Positions 50,339 through 58,942 of a DNA stretch of 64,000 bases are shown piece by piece. The notes under the pieces are model-generated. The model worked only from the letters and a program-made list of their open reading frames with translations, did not search any database and was not told where the DNA came from. Origin of the DNA: a bacterium (lineage in GTDB: Bacteria > Patescibacteria > CPR2 > UBA1875 > JAJYID01); contig JAUSJO010000002.1 in the NCBI GenBank assembly GCA_030647205.1, positions 364,589 to 428,588 on the forward strand, read 5' to 3'. The position numbers and the translations under genes are program-made. Position 1 is the stretch's first letter. Each line of letters starts with the position of its first letter.

Positions 50339-51070
50339 TCAGTCGTTCAGGTCCCGGTTATCTTTGCTATCGGGAGGCATCATGCCGAAGCCCATCCCCT
50401 CACCGTCCATTGGGGACATGCCAGGGCCCATAATTACCATACCGCCACCCATAGGTGATCCGATGCCGCCGAGTGCCCCACGTAGTTCAGCCATCTTGGC
50501 CTTCATCAGTACCTCGCCGGCCAGACCCATATAGTATGAGACGATGCGCGATGCCAGTGTAATTTGCCTTTCATCTGCCTCGATTCCCAAGACATCGAAA
50601 AGCATGCTCATTACTATGTATTTGTTGCTGCCTGCCCGCTCTTTCGGGATGAGATCGAGAAGTGCGGCGGTTTCTTTGTCACACTGTTCCCAGATTCCTT
50701 CAAACTGTTCATTGTCGATACCACTGGCGATGTGTTTCTCGAGAAGCTGCTTGTATTTCCGGTAAATCTGGACAAGTTCGGTACCCGCGCCCTTCTGCAC
50801 ATCCACGATCTTGAACAGATCCCTTTCGCCGCCACCTTCAACGAAGATGCCGCCGTTACCGTCCAGATACATGTTATCATCTGTCGGCTGAAGGCGCCCA
50901 ACAGGAGAGGGGAGGATCTTCTGATCATCACCTATCTCCAAGATGAGAATGTGCGCTTTATCGAGATCGTCGACATCCATGTCTCTGCAGTTTTCACAGG
51001 CACATACCATGGTCACAACATCTCCTTCTTCCACCAAAACATCTTGCGCTGTTTCGCTGCTGGCTTCCAT
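50339..51070 (-). CDS. Hypothetical protein with Met/Gly-rich tail
   Basis: 243 residues, acidic, soluble. Residues 20-30 hold a Cys pair (MVCACENCRDM), the middle is helical (YRKYKQLLEKHIASGIDNEQ) and the last 45 residues are Met/Gly/Pro-rich (GGGMVIMGPGMSPMDGEG). Not recognised. Clear SD AAAGGAG and its own near-consensus promoter and terminator make it a single-gene unit with GC-rich codons. Confidence 0.62.
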   Translation of the reverse strand: MEASSETAQDVLVEEGDVVTMVCACENCRDMDVDDLDKAHILILEIGDDQKILPSPVGRLQPTDDNMYLDGNGGIFVEGGGERDLFKIVDVQKGAGTELVQIYRKYKQLLEKHIASGIDNEQFEGIWEQCDKETAALLDLIPKERAGSNKYIVMSMLFDVLGIEADERQITLASRIVSYYMGLAGEVLMKAKMAELRGALGGIGSPMGGGMVIMGPGMSPMDGEGMGFGMMPPDSKDNRDLND

Positions 51071-51141
51071 CTTTCGCTCCTTTGCTAAAAAGTTTCTCTC
51101 GGTCGCATCTTAAACAGATGAACCAAGCCGTCAATTCATAG

Positions 51142-51170
51142 ATTATACCAAAACATAAAGGTTTTGTCAA
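51142..51170 (-). promoter_or_regulatory. Promoter of the 50339 gene
   Basis: Minus strand TTGACA (51165-51170), 17-nt spacer, TGG-TATAAT (51142-51147). Leader of about 65 nt. Confidence 0.82.
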
Positions 51171-51292
51171 CAAATCTAATATGGTAACAGTAAAGGGCTC
51201 TAGATTATTTAACGAAGTAACTGTTTCATAACTTTACTTGTTGGCAGAAATGAGATACAATTTTTGGAGCAAATTGAGGCTTTATTATATAG

Positions 51293-51313
51293 ATTCCGGA
51301 TCGAGTCCGGAAT
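51293..51313. repeat. Palindromic repeat fragment upstream of secD
   Basis: ATTCCGGA-TCGAG-TCCGGAAT followed by GACA. This is the core of a widespread interspersed bacterial repeat type ending GTCATTCCGG. It lies 16 bp before the secD ATG. Confidence 0.6.
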
Positions 51314-51328
51314 GACACATGAAATTTT

Positions 51329-52642
51329 ATGAAAAAAAGGCGAAACTGGATTAAAGTTGTTTTTATTTTGGCGCTTCTTGTGGTGGCGCTTCTTGTTGAT
51401 TGGCCCGGGAAAGGGATTCATCTGCAATTTAAGCCCTTAAAAGTTGACTGGAAGGCGCCTGACTTTAAAATCAAAGAAGGGCTCGATTTGCAAGGCGGTA
51501 CTCGCATAGTTTACTCTGCCGATCTATCAAAAACAGAAGGCGACAAGAAGAAAGATGCCATGGAGTCGCTAAAAAAAGTGATTGAAAACCGCATCAATGC
51601 TTTTGGTGTTTCTGAACCGGTTATTCAAACCACTAAACTTGGGAGTGAGGATAGGTTAGTTGTGGAGCTTCCCGGTGTGAAAGATGTACAAGAAGCAATG
51701 GACTTAATGGGGAAGACCGCAGAACTGGAGTTCAAAGAAATTGGCACGGATCCAAGCGGTATGCCACAGGGATTTGGCTTAACGGGTAAGGATTTGAAAA
51801 AGGCTACTCAATCATTTGACCAAAACACAAATGAGCCAAACGTCAGTATAGAGTTTAGTCCTGATGGAGCAAAGAAGTTTGAGGAAGCAACGGCCAGAAA
51901 TGTGGGAAAGCCAATATATATAATTCTAGACGGTATACCAATCTCATCTCCAAATGTAAACGAGAAAATATCCGGTGGGAAAGCGGTGATCACTGGACAG
52001 TTTGACATAAAAGAGGCAAAGAACTTGGCAATTCAGTTAAACGCCGGGGCTTTGCCGGTACCTGTTAAGATTATAGAACAAAAGACGGTTGTTGCGACCC
52101 TTGGTCAGGAAGCAATAAAAAAGAGTATTTTTGCCGGAGTTATTGGAGTAGTCTTGGTGATGCTTTTTATGGCCTTATACTACAGACTCCCGGGGATTTT
52201 AGCTGATATTGCACTTGTTCTATATACAATATTTGTTCTCGCTCTTTTTAAAATAATTGGCATCACGGTTACTTTAGCTGGTGTCGCGGCGTTTGTTCTA
52301 TCTATCGGCATGGCGGTAGATGCCAATGTTTTGATATTTGAAAGGATGAAAGAGGAGATGAAGCATGGAAAAAGTCTGCAAGGTGCAGTCGAGGCAGGGT
52401 TCAAGCGGGCATGGACATCTATCCGTGACTCAAACCTGGCAAGCATTATTACCGCATCAATCCTTTTCCTTTTTGGGTCCGGCATTATCCGTGGTTTTGC
52501 AGTAGTTCTTATCATTGGTGTTTTAGTCAGTATGTTCACAGCCGTTAATGTGACGCGGACCATGCTTCGCATTACAGTCAAAAAGAAGATTTTTCAAAAA
52601 CCTTTCATGTATTTTGGCGCGCAGAAGGAGACAGACAAATGA
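51329..52642 (+). CDS. secD: Protein translocase subunit SecD
   Basis: 437 residues. N-terminal membrane segment, then GLDLQGGTRIVY (typical SecD GLDLxGG), an external domain and five membrane segments with AFVLSIGMAVDANVLIFERM. It is short compared with the 600-residue E. coli SecD, as in many small genomes. With SecF it uses the proton gradient to help pull exported proteins out of the Sec channel. ATGA overlap with secF. Confidence 0.95.
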   Translation: MKKRRNWIKVVFILALLVVALLVDWPGKGIHLQFKPLKVDWKAPDFKIKEGLDLQGGTRIVYSADLSKTEGDKKKDAMESLKKVIENRINAFGVSEPVIQTTKLGSEDRLVVELPGVKDVQEAMDLMGKTAELEFKEIGTDPSGMPQGFGLTGKDLKKATQSFDQNTNEPNVSIEFSPDGAKKFEEATARNVGKPIYIILDGIPISSPNVNEKISGGKAVITGQFDIKEAKNLAIQLNAGALPVPVKIIEQKTVVATLGQEAIKKSIFAGVIGVVLVMLFMALYYRLPGILADIALVLYTIFVLALFKIIGITVTLAGVAAFVLSIGMAVDANVLIFERMKEEMKHGKSLQGAVEAGFKRAWTSIRDSNLASIITASILFLFGSGIIRGFAVVLIIGVLVSMFTAVNVTRTMLRITVKKKIFQKPFMYFGAQKETDK

Positions 52643-53523
52643 ATATAATGAAGTATAAAAAAATCTGGTTCGGCATCTCGCTTCTCATTATTATTCCGGG
52701 AATTATTTCCATGGTTTTATGGGGGCTAAAGCTTGCCATCGACTTTACAGGCGGTTCTTCGATGGAGATAAGCGGGACTTCAGATAGCGCTAAGGTAATT
52801 GAAATTGTGAAAAAAGAAGGAGTTCAAGACCCGGTTATCCAGAAAGTCGGCGGTAATGCGCTGACAATAAGGAGCAAGGAACTGCCTGAAGATAAGCACA
52901 GAAAAGTGAAAGCGGAGCTTGAAAAAGAGCTAAAAGTGACAGAGACGCAATATGAAATTGTAGGTCCGACAGTGTCAGCAGACATCACAAAAAAAGCTTT
53001 TGAGCTTATAGCTTTTGCGTCAGTTCTAATTGTCCTCTTTCTTGCTTACTCATTCAGAAAAGTGCCAAAGCCTGTCAGTTCTTGGCAGTTTGGAGTTTGC
53101 GCTGTTATTGCTCTTCTCCACGATGTGCTTGTAATGCTTGGTGTTTTCTCCCTCCTTGGGCATTTCCTAAATATTGAGATAGATAGTATGTTCGTGGTGG
53201 CAGCGCTCACCGTTATCGGTTTTTCCGTGCATGATACTATTGTTGTTTTTGATAGAATTCGCGAGAATTTAATCAAACGTGGTTCTGATGACTTTGAGCA
53301 GCTGGCAAACGATAGTGTGCTTGAAACTTTTTCGCGGTCTATAAATACATCATTTCTGACATTTTTGGTTCTTTTGACTTTATATTTACTTGGTGGAGAA
53401 TCGACAAAAATATTTGTTTTGGCGCTTCTTGTCGGTATTGCAACAGGAACATACTCATCAATATTCAATGCTTCGCCAATGCTTGTTGTCTGGCAAAACT
53501 GGAAAAACAAAAAGAGGAAGTAG
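52639..53523 (+). CDS. secF: Protein translocase subunit SecF
   Basis: 294 residues with six membrane segments. FTGGSSMEISG near the N-terminus and the C-terminal VIGFSVHDTIVVFDRIREN are SecF signatures (the latter pairs with the SecD GMAVDANVLIFE region). Coupled to secD. A terminator follows 15 bp after the stop. Confidence 0.95.
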   Translation: MNIMKYKKIWFGISLLIIIPGIISMVLWGLKLAIDFTGGSSMEISGTSDSAKVIEIVKKEGVQDPVIQKVGGNALTIRSKELPEDKHRKVKAELEKELKVTETQYEIVGPTVSADITKKAFELIAFASVLIVLFLAYSFRKVPKPVSSWQFGVCAVIALLHDVLVMLGVFSLLGHFLNIEIDSMFVVAALTVIGFSVHDTIVVFDRIRENLIKRGSDDFEQLANDSVLETFSRSINTSFLTFLVLLTLYLLGGESTKIFVLALLVGIATGTYSSIFNASPMLVVWQNWKNKKRK

Positions 53524-53537
53524 TCTTACGAATAGGG

Positions 53538-53564
53538 AAAGGTCCCGCAACATGCGGGACCTTT
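53538..53564 (+). terminator. Intrinsic terminator
   Basis: AAAGGTCCCGC-AACAT-GCGGGACCTTTT. Confidence 0.88.
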
Positions 53565-53582
53565 TAAATTTGTGTAAATTGA

Positions 53583-53909
53583 CTAGGCTGCGGGAACAGT
53601 GCGACGGTTCTTGGACTTTTTGCTTTTGGTGACAATCAGTCGAAACAGAAGCCCTCTTTCAGTTATATATTCCCTCGAGACATCGAAAGTAGATATCCTT
53701 AGTCGCTTGAGCCTGCTGTGGCTAGGTATCTTGCCATCAAAGGCCTTTAGGAATATTTGCTTAGTTGCGTTTGATTTTTCATCGTAGTTTCCACTGCGGA
53801 ACTGAAGCACAAGATCATCCTCTAGTAAGCATGGAGCGGGTCCAAGTCCTCTAATTGCGAAAAGGGATCTGGGACAGCGAACTATGTAGTATTTAGCAGG
53901 CTTTTTCAT
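53583..53909 (-). CDS. Small basic hypothetical protein
   Basis: 108 residues starting MKKPAKYYIVRCPRS, with a strongly basic C-terminus (TKSKKSKNRRTVPAA). GGAGGTGGG lies 4-5 nt before the ATG; the longer frame from 54083 starts before the promoter. Possibly nucleic-acid binding; not recognised. Confidence 0.58.
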   Translation of the reverse strand: MKKPAKYYIVRCPRSLFAIRGLGPAPCLLEDDLVLQFRSGNYDEKSNATKQIFLKAFDGKIPSHSRLKRLRISTFDVSREYITERGLLFRLIVTKSKKSKNRRTVPAA

Positions 53910-53951
53910 AATCCCACCTCCATCAATTTTTTTTGGTACAAAGATGAGTGG

Positions 53952-53980
53952 ATTATATCCCAATGCGAAAAATAATTGAA
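53952..53980 (-). promoter_or_regulatory. Promoter of the 53583 gene
   Basis: Minus strand TATAAT (53952-53957) with TTCAAT at 17-nt spacing. It overlaps the end of the 54007 gene region. Confidence 0.6.
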
Positions 53981-54006
53981 GACTTTTTTTAAAAATAAAA
54001 ACCCGC

Positions 54007-54342
54007 CTAGATAAGCGCGGGTTCTTTGCGCCGTGGCGGGAACTGTGTGGTGCGTTGAAAAGTGTCAATATTTCCGAGAGCAAGAGCTGCTTGCTCTATT
54101 TCTCCCGGTTGGGCGACTCTTTTCGGAGCTCTTCCCTTGAAGTTAGCCAGACTCAGATCCGTATAGCCGGTTTTTCTTTTAATTATTGTATGGAGATAAC
54201 CGGTTTTTAGGAAAATGAGCTCAGGGTTTTCCTGGGTTTCTTTCAGGGCAAGATATTCATACTCCTTAAGAAGGAGGGCCCACGTTTCTTTCCTTACCTT
54301 TCCTGAGGGGAGAAAATTCACCAGAATCATTATATTATGCAA
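54007..54342 (-). CDS. Hypothetical protein
   Basis: About 111 residues (LHNIMILVNFLPSGKVRKET...). Likely start is TTG at 54342 with GGAGG 8 nt upstream; ATG at 54330 is an alternative. The longer frame to 54477 begins ahead of the promoter. Contains LKTGYLHTIIKRKTGYTDLS. Not recognised. Its stop lies next to the hairpin CCCGCC... of the following region. Confidence 0.5.
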   Translation of the reverse strand: MHNIMILVNFLPSGKVRKETWALLLKEYEYLALKETQENPELIFLKTGYLHTIIKRKTGYTDLSLANFKGRAPKRVAQPGEIEQAALALGNIDTFQRTTQFPPRRKEPALI

Positions 54343-54405
54343 GGAACAAACCTCCATATTTATCCCAGGCTCAAAGAATCTAGGAATAATTTTTATGGCT
54401 AAACG

Positions 54406-54434
54406 AGTATATTTTAAAAGATGAAATTTGTAAA
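54406..54434 (-). promoter_or_regulatory. Promoter of the 54007 gene
   Basis: Minus strand TTTACA (54429-54434), 17-nt spacer, TATACT (54406-54411). The start near 54399 rules out the ATG at 54477. Confidence 0.65.
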
Positions 54435-54504
54435 GAGTTTTTGAACATGTCTTTATAGAAAGGAGAAGCCCCGGCATGCATGAACGCGCGCCGGGGCCGA
54501 TAGT

Positions 54505-54915
54505 TTAGGAACAGTTGGGACAAGCTGCGCCTTGTCCAAACCCATGGGGATCATAATGTCCGCATTTCGGACAAGTTCCCCAAGGAACACTTGCCTCTTC
54601 ATCTTCTTCCTGCGGTAATCCGAGCTGTTCCCAGTCGATGAGATTTGCCAGTTCGGGGATCATTTCCCGAATCTTATCTTTCCCAACTGCTTTTAGAAAC
54701 ATGCAGCTTTTTGGAGGGAGTTTTCCTAGATTGTTGTAATCAAGGAAAATTTTCCTGGCAACCATTCTCCGGGAATGACCCCTGAGATGTTCCGAAAAGT
54801 CTTCTCGTATTGCGTTAAATACCATGTGTGCGTTCAAGCACACTTTGATGGTATATTTACGCTTCCCGATGAAGGGAATGCTAAACTGTTGATCTTCATC
54901 AAGACAGTCGATCAT
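54505..54915 (-). CDS. Hypothetical protein with C-terminal zinc ribbon
   Basis: 136 residues. The last 25 residues hold CPKCGHYDPHGFGQGAACP and a final Cys, a zinc ribbon. The rest is helical with HSRRMVARKIFLDYNNLG. GGAAGGAG precedes the ATG at 54915; the upstream ATG at 54966 falls in the -10 box. Not recognised. Confidence 0.6.
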   Translation of the reverse strand: MIDCLDEDQQFSIPFIGKRKYTIKVCLNAHMVFNAIREDFSEHLRGHSRRMVARKIFLDYNNLGKLPPKSCMFLKAVGKDKIREMIPELANLIDWEQLGLPQEEDEEASVPWGTCPKCGHYDPHGFGQGAACPNCS

Positions 54916-54956
54916 TCTTGCTCCTTCCGGGATCGATATGACAGGTACTGCCCGAG

Positions 54957-54985
54957 ATAATACCATAAAATATCCAGAATGTCAA
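54957..54985 (-). promoter_or_regulatory. Promoter of the 54505 gene
   Basis: Minus strand TTGACA (54980-54985), 17-nt spacer, TGG-TATTAT (54957-54962). It faces away from the leaderless recJ promoter 26 bp away. Confidence 0.75.
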
Positions 54986-55023
54986 CTGTTTTCTTATGCT
55001 CAAAAAAGACTATAATTGGTAGC

Positions 55024-56745
55024 ATGACAAAGCAGGATTTGAAGCAAAAAGAGAGATGGACTGTAAAAGAAAAATTTCCGAAAAGTTACCTTAAAGATTC
55101 GGATTTTTCTGATCTTGAGAAGCAGCTCCTTTTTACGCGTGGAATTCAAAACGAAAAGGAAGTTGGAGACTTCATAAATCCTAGGTACGATGCTCTCCAT
55201 GATCCATTTTTGATGAAGGGGATGAAAGAGACTGTGGAGAGGATTAAAAAGGCTGTAGAGCTTAATGAGAAGGCTGTGGTGTATGGCGACTATGATGTGG
55301 ACGGTATAACCGCAACAGCCGTGCTTTTTGAGGTATTAAATGAACTAGGGATTAAAACCGAATATTATATCCCGAAGCGCAACCTGGAAGGTTATGGGTT
55401 AAACACCGATGCATTGGACGAGATAGCTAAAAATGGCGCAAACCTAGTTATTACAGTGGATTGTGGTGTGACAGCGGTAGATGAGGTTGAGTATGCAAAA
55501 AAGCTAGGACTGGATATTATTATCACTGATCATCACAGCATCCGAGAGGAAAAGGGTAAGGAAGCTTTGCCTGAAACGATTGTGATCAATCCAAAACAGA
55601 AAGCGTGCGGATATCCGTATAAGGAACTTTCCGGCTCAGGCATTGCCTTCAAGCTTGCGCAGGCACTGTATAAGGAAATTCCCGAAAAGTTGACCGAAGG
55701 ACAGGAAAAGTGGCTTTTGGATTTGGCTGCGCTCGGGACGGTTTGTGATGTGGTGCCCTTAACAGGTGAAAATCGCACCATAGCTTACTTTGGTACTAAG
55801 GTTATCCAAAAGACAAAGAGGGCTGGAATAAAGATGCTGGCGGAGGTATCGAGAACGGATATGGAGAAAGTAGACTCATACAAGATGGGTTTTCAGCTTG
55901 GGCCACGCCTGAATGCCGCAGGACGGCTTGAAACAGCCGAGAAGGCCATACAACTACTGCTTACAAAGGATGTAAACGAAGCACGGATGATGGCGCTTGA
56001 GCTCAACGAGCTAAACCAGCAGCGGCAGGAACTAACTCGCAGAATAGTAGCCGAGGCTATAACAGAAGTAGAGAAGAAAAACCCTAAGTCGAAACTTTAT
56101 CTTTTGAAGGGGGAAAGCTGGCCGGCAGGTGTTGTGGGGATTGTTGCTTCAAGGTTAGCCGAGAAATACTTCAAGCCGGTGATAGTGTGCGAGGACAAAG
56201 GAAGTGAATGCCAGGGTTCTGCGAGGTCGCCAAAATGCTTTAATATTGTTGAAGCGCTCGAGGAAGCTTCCGAGTATTTGGTTCGTTATGGAGGGCATGC
56301 CAGAGCCGCCGGTATCACGGTCAAAAAGGAACATTTCGTGCTTCTGGAGAACAAGCTGCTTGAAATATCGGATGGGAAAATAAAAGAGGAGGATTTGGTC
56401 CCTGAATACAAAATTGATTCAGAAACTTCCTTGAGTGACATTTGCGAAAAAACATATGGGTTTTTAAGACGTCTAGAGCCGTTTGGGATGGGAAATCCGA
56501 TGCCGGTACTCGTTTCAAGGGGAATCAAGGTGGATTCATTTAAAAAAGTGGGCAAGTCTTTTGAGCATTTAAAGGTTGTTTTTACTGATGGAAAGGAAAA
56601 AATAAACGGTATTTACTTCTCATTCACAGGTGATGGGATGGATTTACAAAAAAATGTGGATGTGGTTTTCAATGTTAGCGAGAATGAGTGGGCAGGGCGA
56701 AAAAGTTATGAAGCTAGATGCATCGCCATAAAGGAGTCAGAGTGA
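55024..56745 (+). CDS. recJ: Single-stranded-DNA exonuclease RecJ
   Basis: 573 residues. DHH motifs VVYGDYDVDGITATAVL, ITVDCGVTA, DIIITDHHSIREE and the DHHA1 LVRYGGHARAAGITV; then the OB-fold. It degrades 5' single strands in recombination and repair. TATAAT at 55011-55016 ends 7 nt before the ATG at 55024, so the longer frame from 54979 is not used and the mRNA is leaderless. GTGA overlap with the rel gene. Confidence 0.94.
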   Translation: MTKQDLKQKERWTVKEKFPKSYLKDSDFSDLEKQLLFTRGIQNEKEVGDFINPRYDALHDPFLMKGMKETVERIKKAVELNEKAVVYGDYDVDGITATAVLFEVLNELGIKTEYYIPKRNLEGYGLNTDALDEIAKNGANLVITVDCGVTAVDEVEYAKKLGLDIIITDHHSIREEKGKEALPETIVINPKQKACGYPYKELSGSGIAFKLAQALYKEIPEKLTEGQEKWLLDLAALGTVCDVVPLTGENRTIAYFGTKVIQKTKRAGIKMLAEVSRTDMEKVDSYKMGFQLGPRLNAAGRLETAEKAIQLLLTKDVNEARMMALELNELNQQRQELTRRIVAEAITEVEKKNPKSKLYLLKGESWPAGVVGIVASRLAEKYFKPVIVCEDKGSECQGSARSPKCFNIVEALEEASEYLVRYGGHARAAGITVKKEHFVLLENKLLEISDGKIKEEDLVPEYKIDSETSLSDICEKTYGFLRRLEPFGMGNPMPVLVSRGIKVDSFKKVGKSFEHLKVVFTDGKEKINGIYFSFTGDGMDLQKNVDVVFNVSENEWAGRKSYEARCIAIKESE

Positions 56746-58901
56746 ATATTAGTAAGTATCTAGAAAGAGCGAAAAAGAAGAACCGGGAGGCAGATACCAA
56801 GCTTCTTGAAAAGGTTTATTTATATTCAAAAGAAGCTCACAAAGGGCAAAAAAGAGCCTCCGGGGATGAGTATTTTATTCATCCTTTGGCAGTGTCTCTC
56901 ATCGTGATGGATATGGGACTTGATAGTGAGACCATTGCCGCGGCGCTGCTGCATGATGTCATAGAGGATACGAAAATAACTAAAAGTAAGCTTGGAGAGA
57001 CATTCTCAAAGAGCATTTGTGATCTGGTAGATGGCGTAACAAAGCTTGGTGAGGTTGACTTCGATAAGTACTCAACACCGGGAGAAAGCGAAAGGAATCT
57101 AGACAAAGAAGTAGAGTCGATGCGTAAGCTTTTCCTAGCCACGGCAGAAGATATAAGAGTGGTTTTCATTAAGCTTGCCGATAGGCTCCACAACATGAGA
57201 ACCTTATCGTTTTTAAAGGAGGAAGACAGGAAGAGAATAGCGAAAGAAACTCTGGATATTTTTGCTCCGCTTGCAGATCGCCTTGGTATGGGGCAGATGA
57301 AGGCCGAGCTTGAGGACCTATCTTTTCTATATTACTTGCCTGAAGAGTACAAAGAAGTTAAGAAGCAAGTAAAACGCAAAATTACGGAAAGCAAAAAGTA
57401 TTTACCAAAGATAAAAAGCTTCTTGAATAAAATATTAGATCAGGAGTCAATAGAAGCGGAAATAGATGGACGGGTAAAACACATTTATGCGGTATATAGG
57501 AAGCTGAAGAAACACGACGGAGATATAGATAAGATATATGACGTTATGGCCATAAGAATCATAGTTGATAGCATAGATGACTGCTATAAATCGCTAGGTA
57601 TTGTGCACGCTCATTTCAAGCCGCTTATTTACAGAATTAAAGACTATATAGCGGTTCCAAAAACGAATGGATACAGGTCTCTTCATACGACCGTTTTTGG
57701 TTTAGACGGTAAGATTATAGAGATACAAATCAGAACAAAAGAGATGCATGAAGAAGCGGAAAATGGCGTTGCGGCGCATTGGAAATACTCGGAAAACAAA
57801 GAAAAAATATTTGCCGGAAGCGGTGTTTCTCTGGCAAAAAAGCAGGAGACCAAGGTTGTAGCAGAGCTAAAAAGCTTTTCAACAGTTACTTCGGAAAGCT
57901 TCAAGGGTAAAACTTTTGATATTTTCAGAAACAGAATATTCTCCTTTTCCCCGACAGGAGACATATTTGAACTTCCGGAGGGCGCTACTCCTATTGATTT
58001 TGCCTATGCCGTGCACTCGGATATAGCGGAAAAATGTATCGGAGCCAAAGTAAACGGTAAGATAGTCACCCTTGATACAAAGCTAGAAAACAGAGATATT
58101 GTGGAAATTATCGCTTCTAAAAAAGCGTCAGGTCCCTCGAGAGATTGGCTTTATTTTGCTATCACCCCAAGAGCAAAGCAAAAAATCAGGGCATACTTAA
58201 GGAGTAAAGATAGAAGTCAAAATATAGAGCTTGGGCATGAAATTCTCGATGACGAACTCAAGATAATCGCAAAGTCCAAGGTTGATGCAATACCCAAAGA
58301 AACATGGCAAATTATCCTCGAGAAAATGCCGCAAAAAGGCAAGGATGATGTTTTGGCGGGTATTGGAGACGGTTCTCTATCTGTGAAGCAGGTTGCAAGG
58401 AAGCTCTTTCCTCTTGAGAAAAAGATTAAAGTAGTTGATGAGGAGAAAGTGGTTGAGAGAGTGCCGAAAGGTATGTCGGTGGGTCTTGTAGGGTCTAAAG
58501 GCATAAAGATTATTATTGCTCCCTGTTGCAGCCCGTCATCGAAGGACAAGATAGTTGGCTTCATCACAAGAGGCCGGGGAATATCCGTTCATAAAAAGAG
58601 CTGCAAAAATATCGTTGGATTGGATAAAGAAAGGATGATTGAGGTTGCTTGGGACGCTTCTGCTCCGGAGGTAAAGCCCGTGAACTTTTCCATGGATATT
58701 TCCGACAGGAAAGGGCTTCTCTCGGAGATAACCGCGATAGTCGCTGAAATGGGGATCAATATAGCGAAGCTTGAGACTAAACTAGACGGCCTAGACAAGC
58801 AAATTCTTGTGAGCGTTGATGTTGATGATGTTTTCAAAGAGAGGCTCCTTAAGGATAAACTTTTAAAAGTGAAAGGGATGAAAAAAATCCAAGTGTTTTA
58901 G
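56742..58901 (+). CDS. rel: Bifunctional (p)ppGpp synthetase/hydrolase (RelA/SpoT type)
   Basis: 719 residues with HD hydrolase (YFIHPLAVSLIV, LLHDVIEDT), synthetase (YDVMAIRIIV, YIAVPKTNGYRSLHTTVFG), TGS (FSPTGDIFELPEGATPIDFA) and a C-terminal ACT domain (MDISDRKGLLSEITAIVAE). Both catalytic halves keep their key residues, so it can probably make and remove the stringent-response alarmone. The start is GTG with AAGGAG 5 nt upstream, within the recJ stop. Confidence 0.93.
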   Translation: MNISKYLERAKKKNREADTKLLEKVYLYSKEAHKGQKRASGDEYFIHPLAVSLIVMDMGLDSETIAAALLHDVIEDTKITKSKLGETFSKSICDLVDGVTKLGEVDFDKYSTPGESERNLDKEVESMRKLFLATAEDIRVVFIKLADRLHNMRTLSFLKEEDRKRIAKETLDIFAPLADRLGMGQMKAELEDLSFLYYLPEEYKEVKKQVKRKITESKKYLPKIKSFLNKILDQESIEAEIDGRVKHIYAVYRKLKKHDGDIDKIYDVMAIRIIVDSIDDCYKSLGIVHAHFKPLIYRIKDYIAVPKTNGYRSLHTTVFGLDGKIIEIQIRTKEMHEEAENGVAAHWKYSENKEKIFAGSGVSLAKKQETKVVAELKSFSTVTSESFKGKTFDIFRNRIFSFSPTGDIFELPEGATPIDFAYAVHSDIAEKCIGAKVNGKIVTLDTKLENRDIVEIIASKKASGPSRDWLYFAITPRAKQKIRAYLRSKDRSQNIELGHEILDDELKIIAKSKVDAIPKETWQIILEKMPQKGKDDVLAGIGDGSLSVKQVARKLFPLEKKIKVVDEEKVVERVPKGMSVGLVGSKGIKIIIAPCCSPSSKDKIVGFITRGRGISVHKKSCKNIVGLDKERMIEVAWDASAPEVKPVNFSMDISDRKGLLSEITAIVAEMGINIAKLETKLDGLDKQILVSVDVDDVFKERLLKDKLLKVKGMKKIQVF

Positions 58902-58942
58902 CATTGATTATTATGCTAGGATATGGTAATTTAACCTCACAA

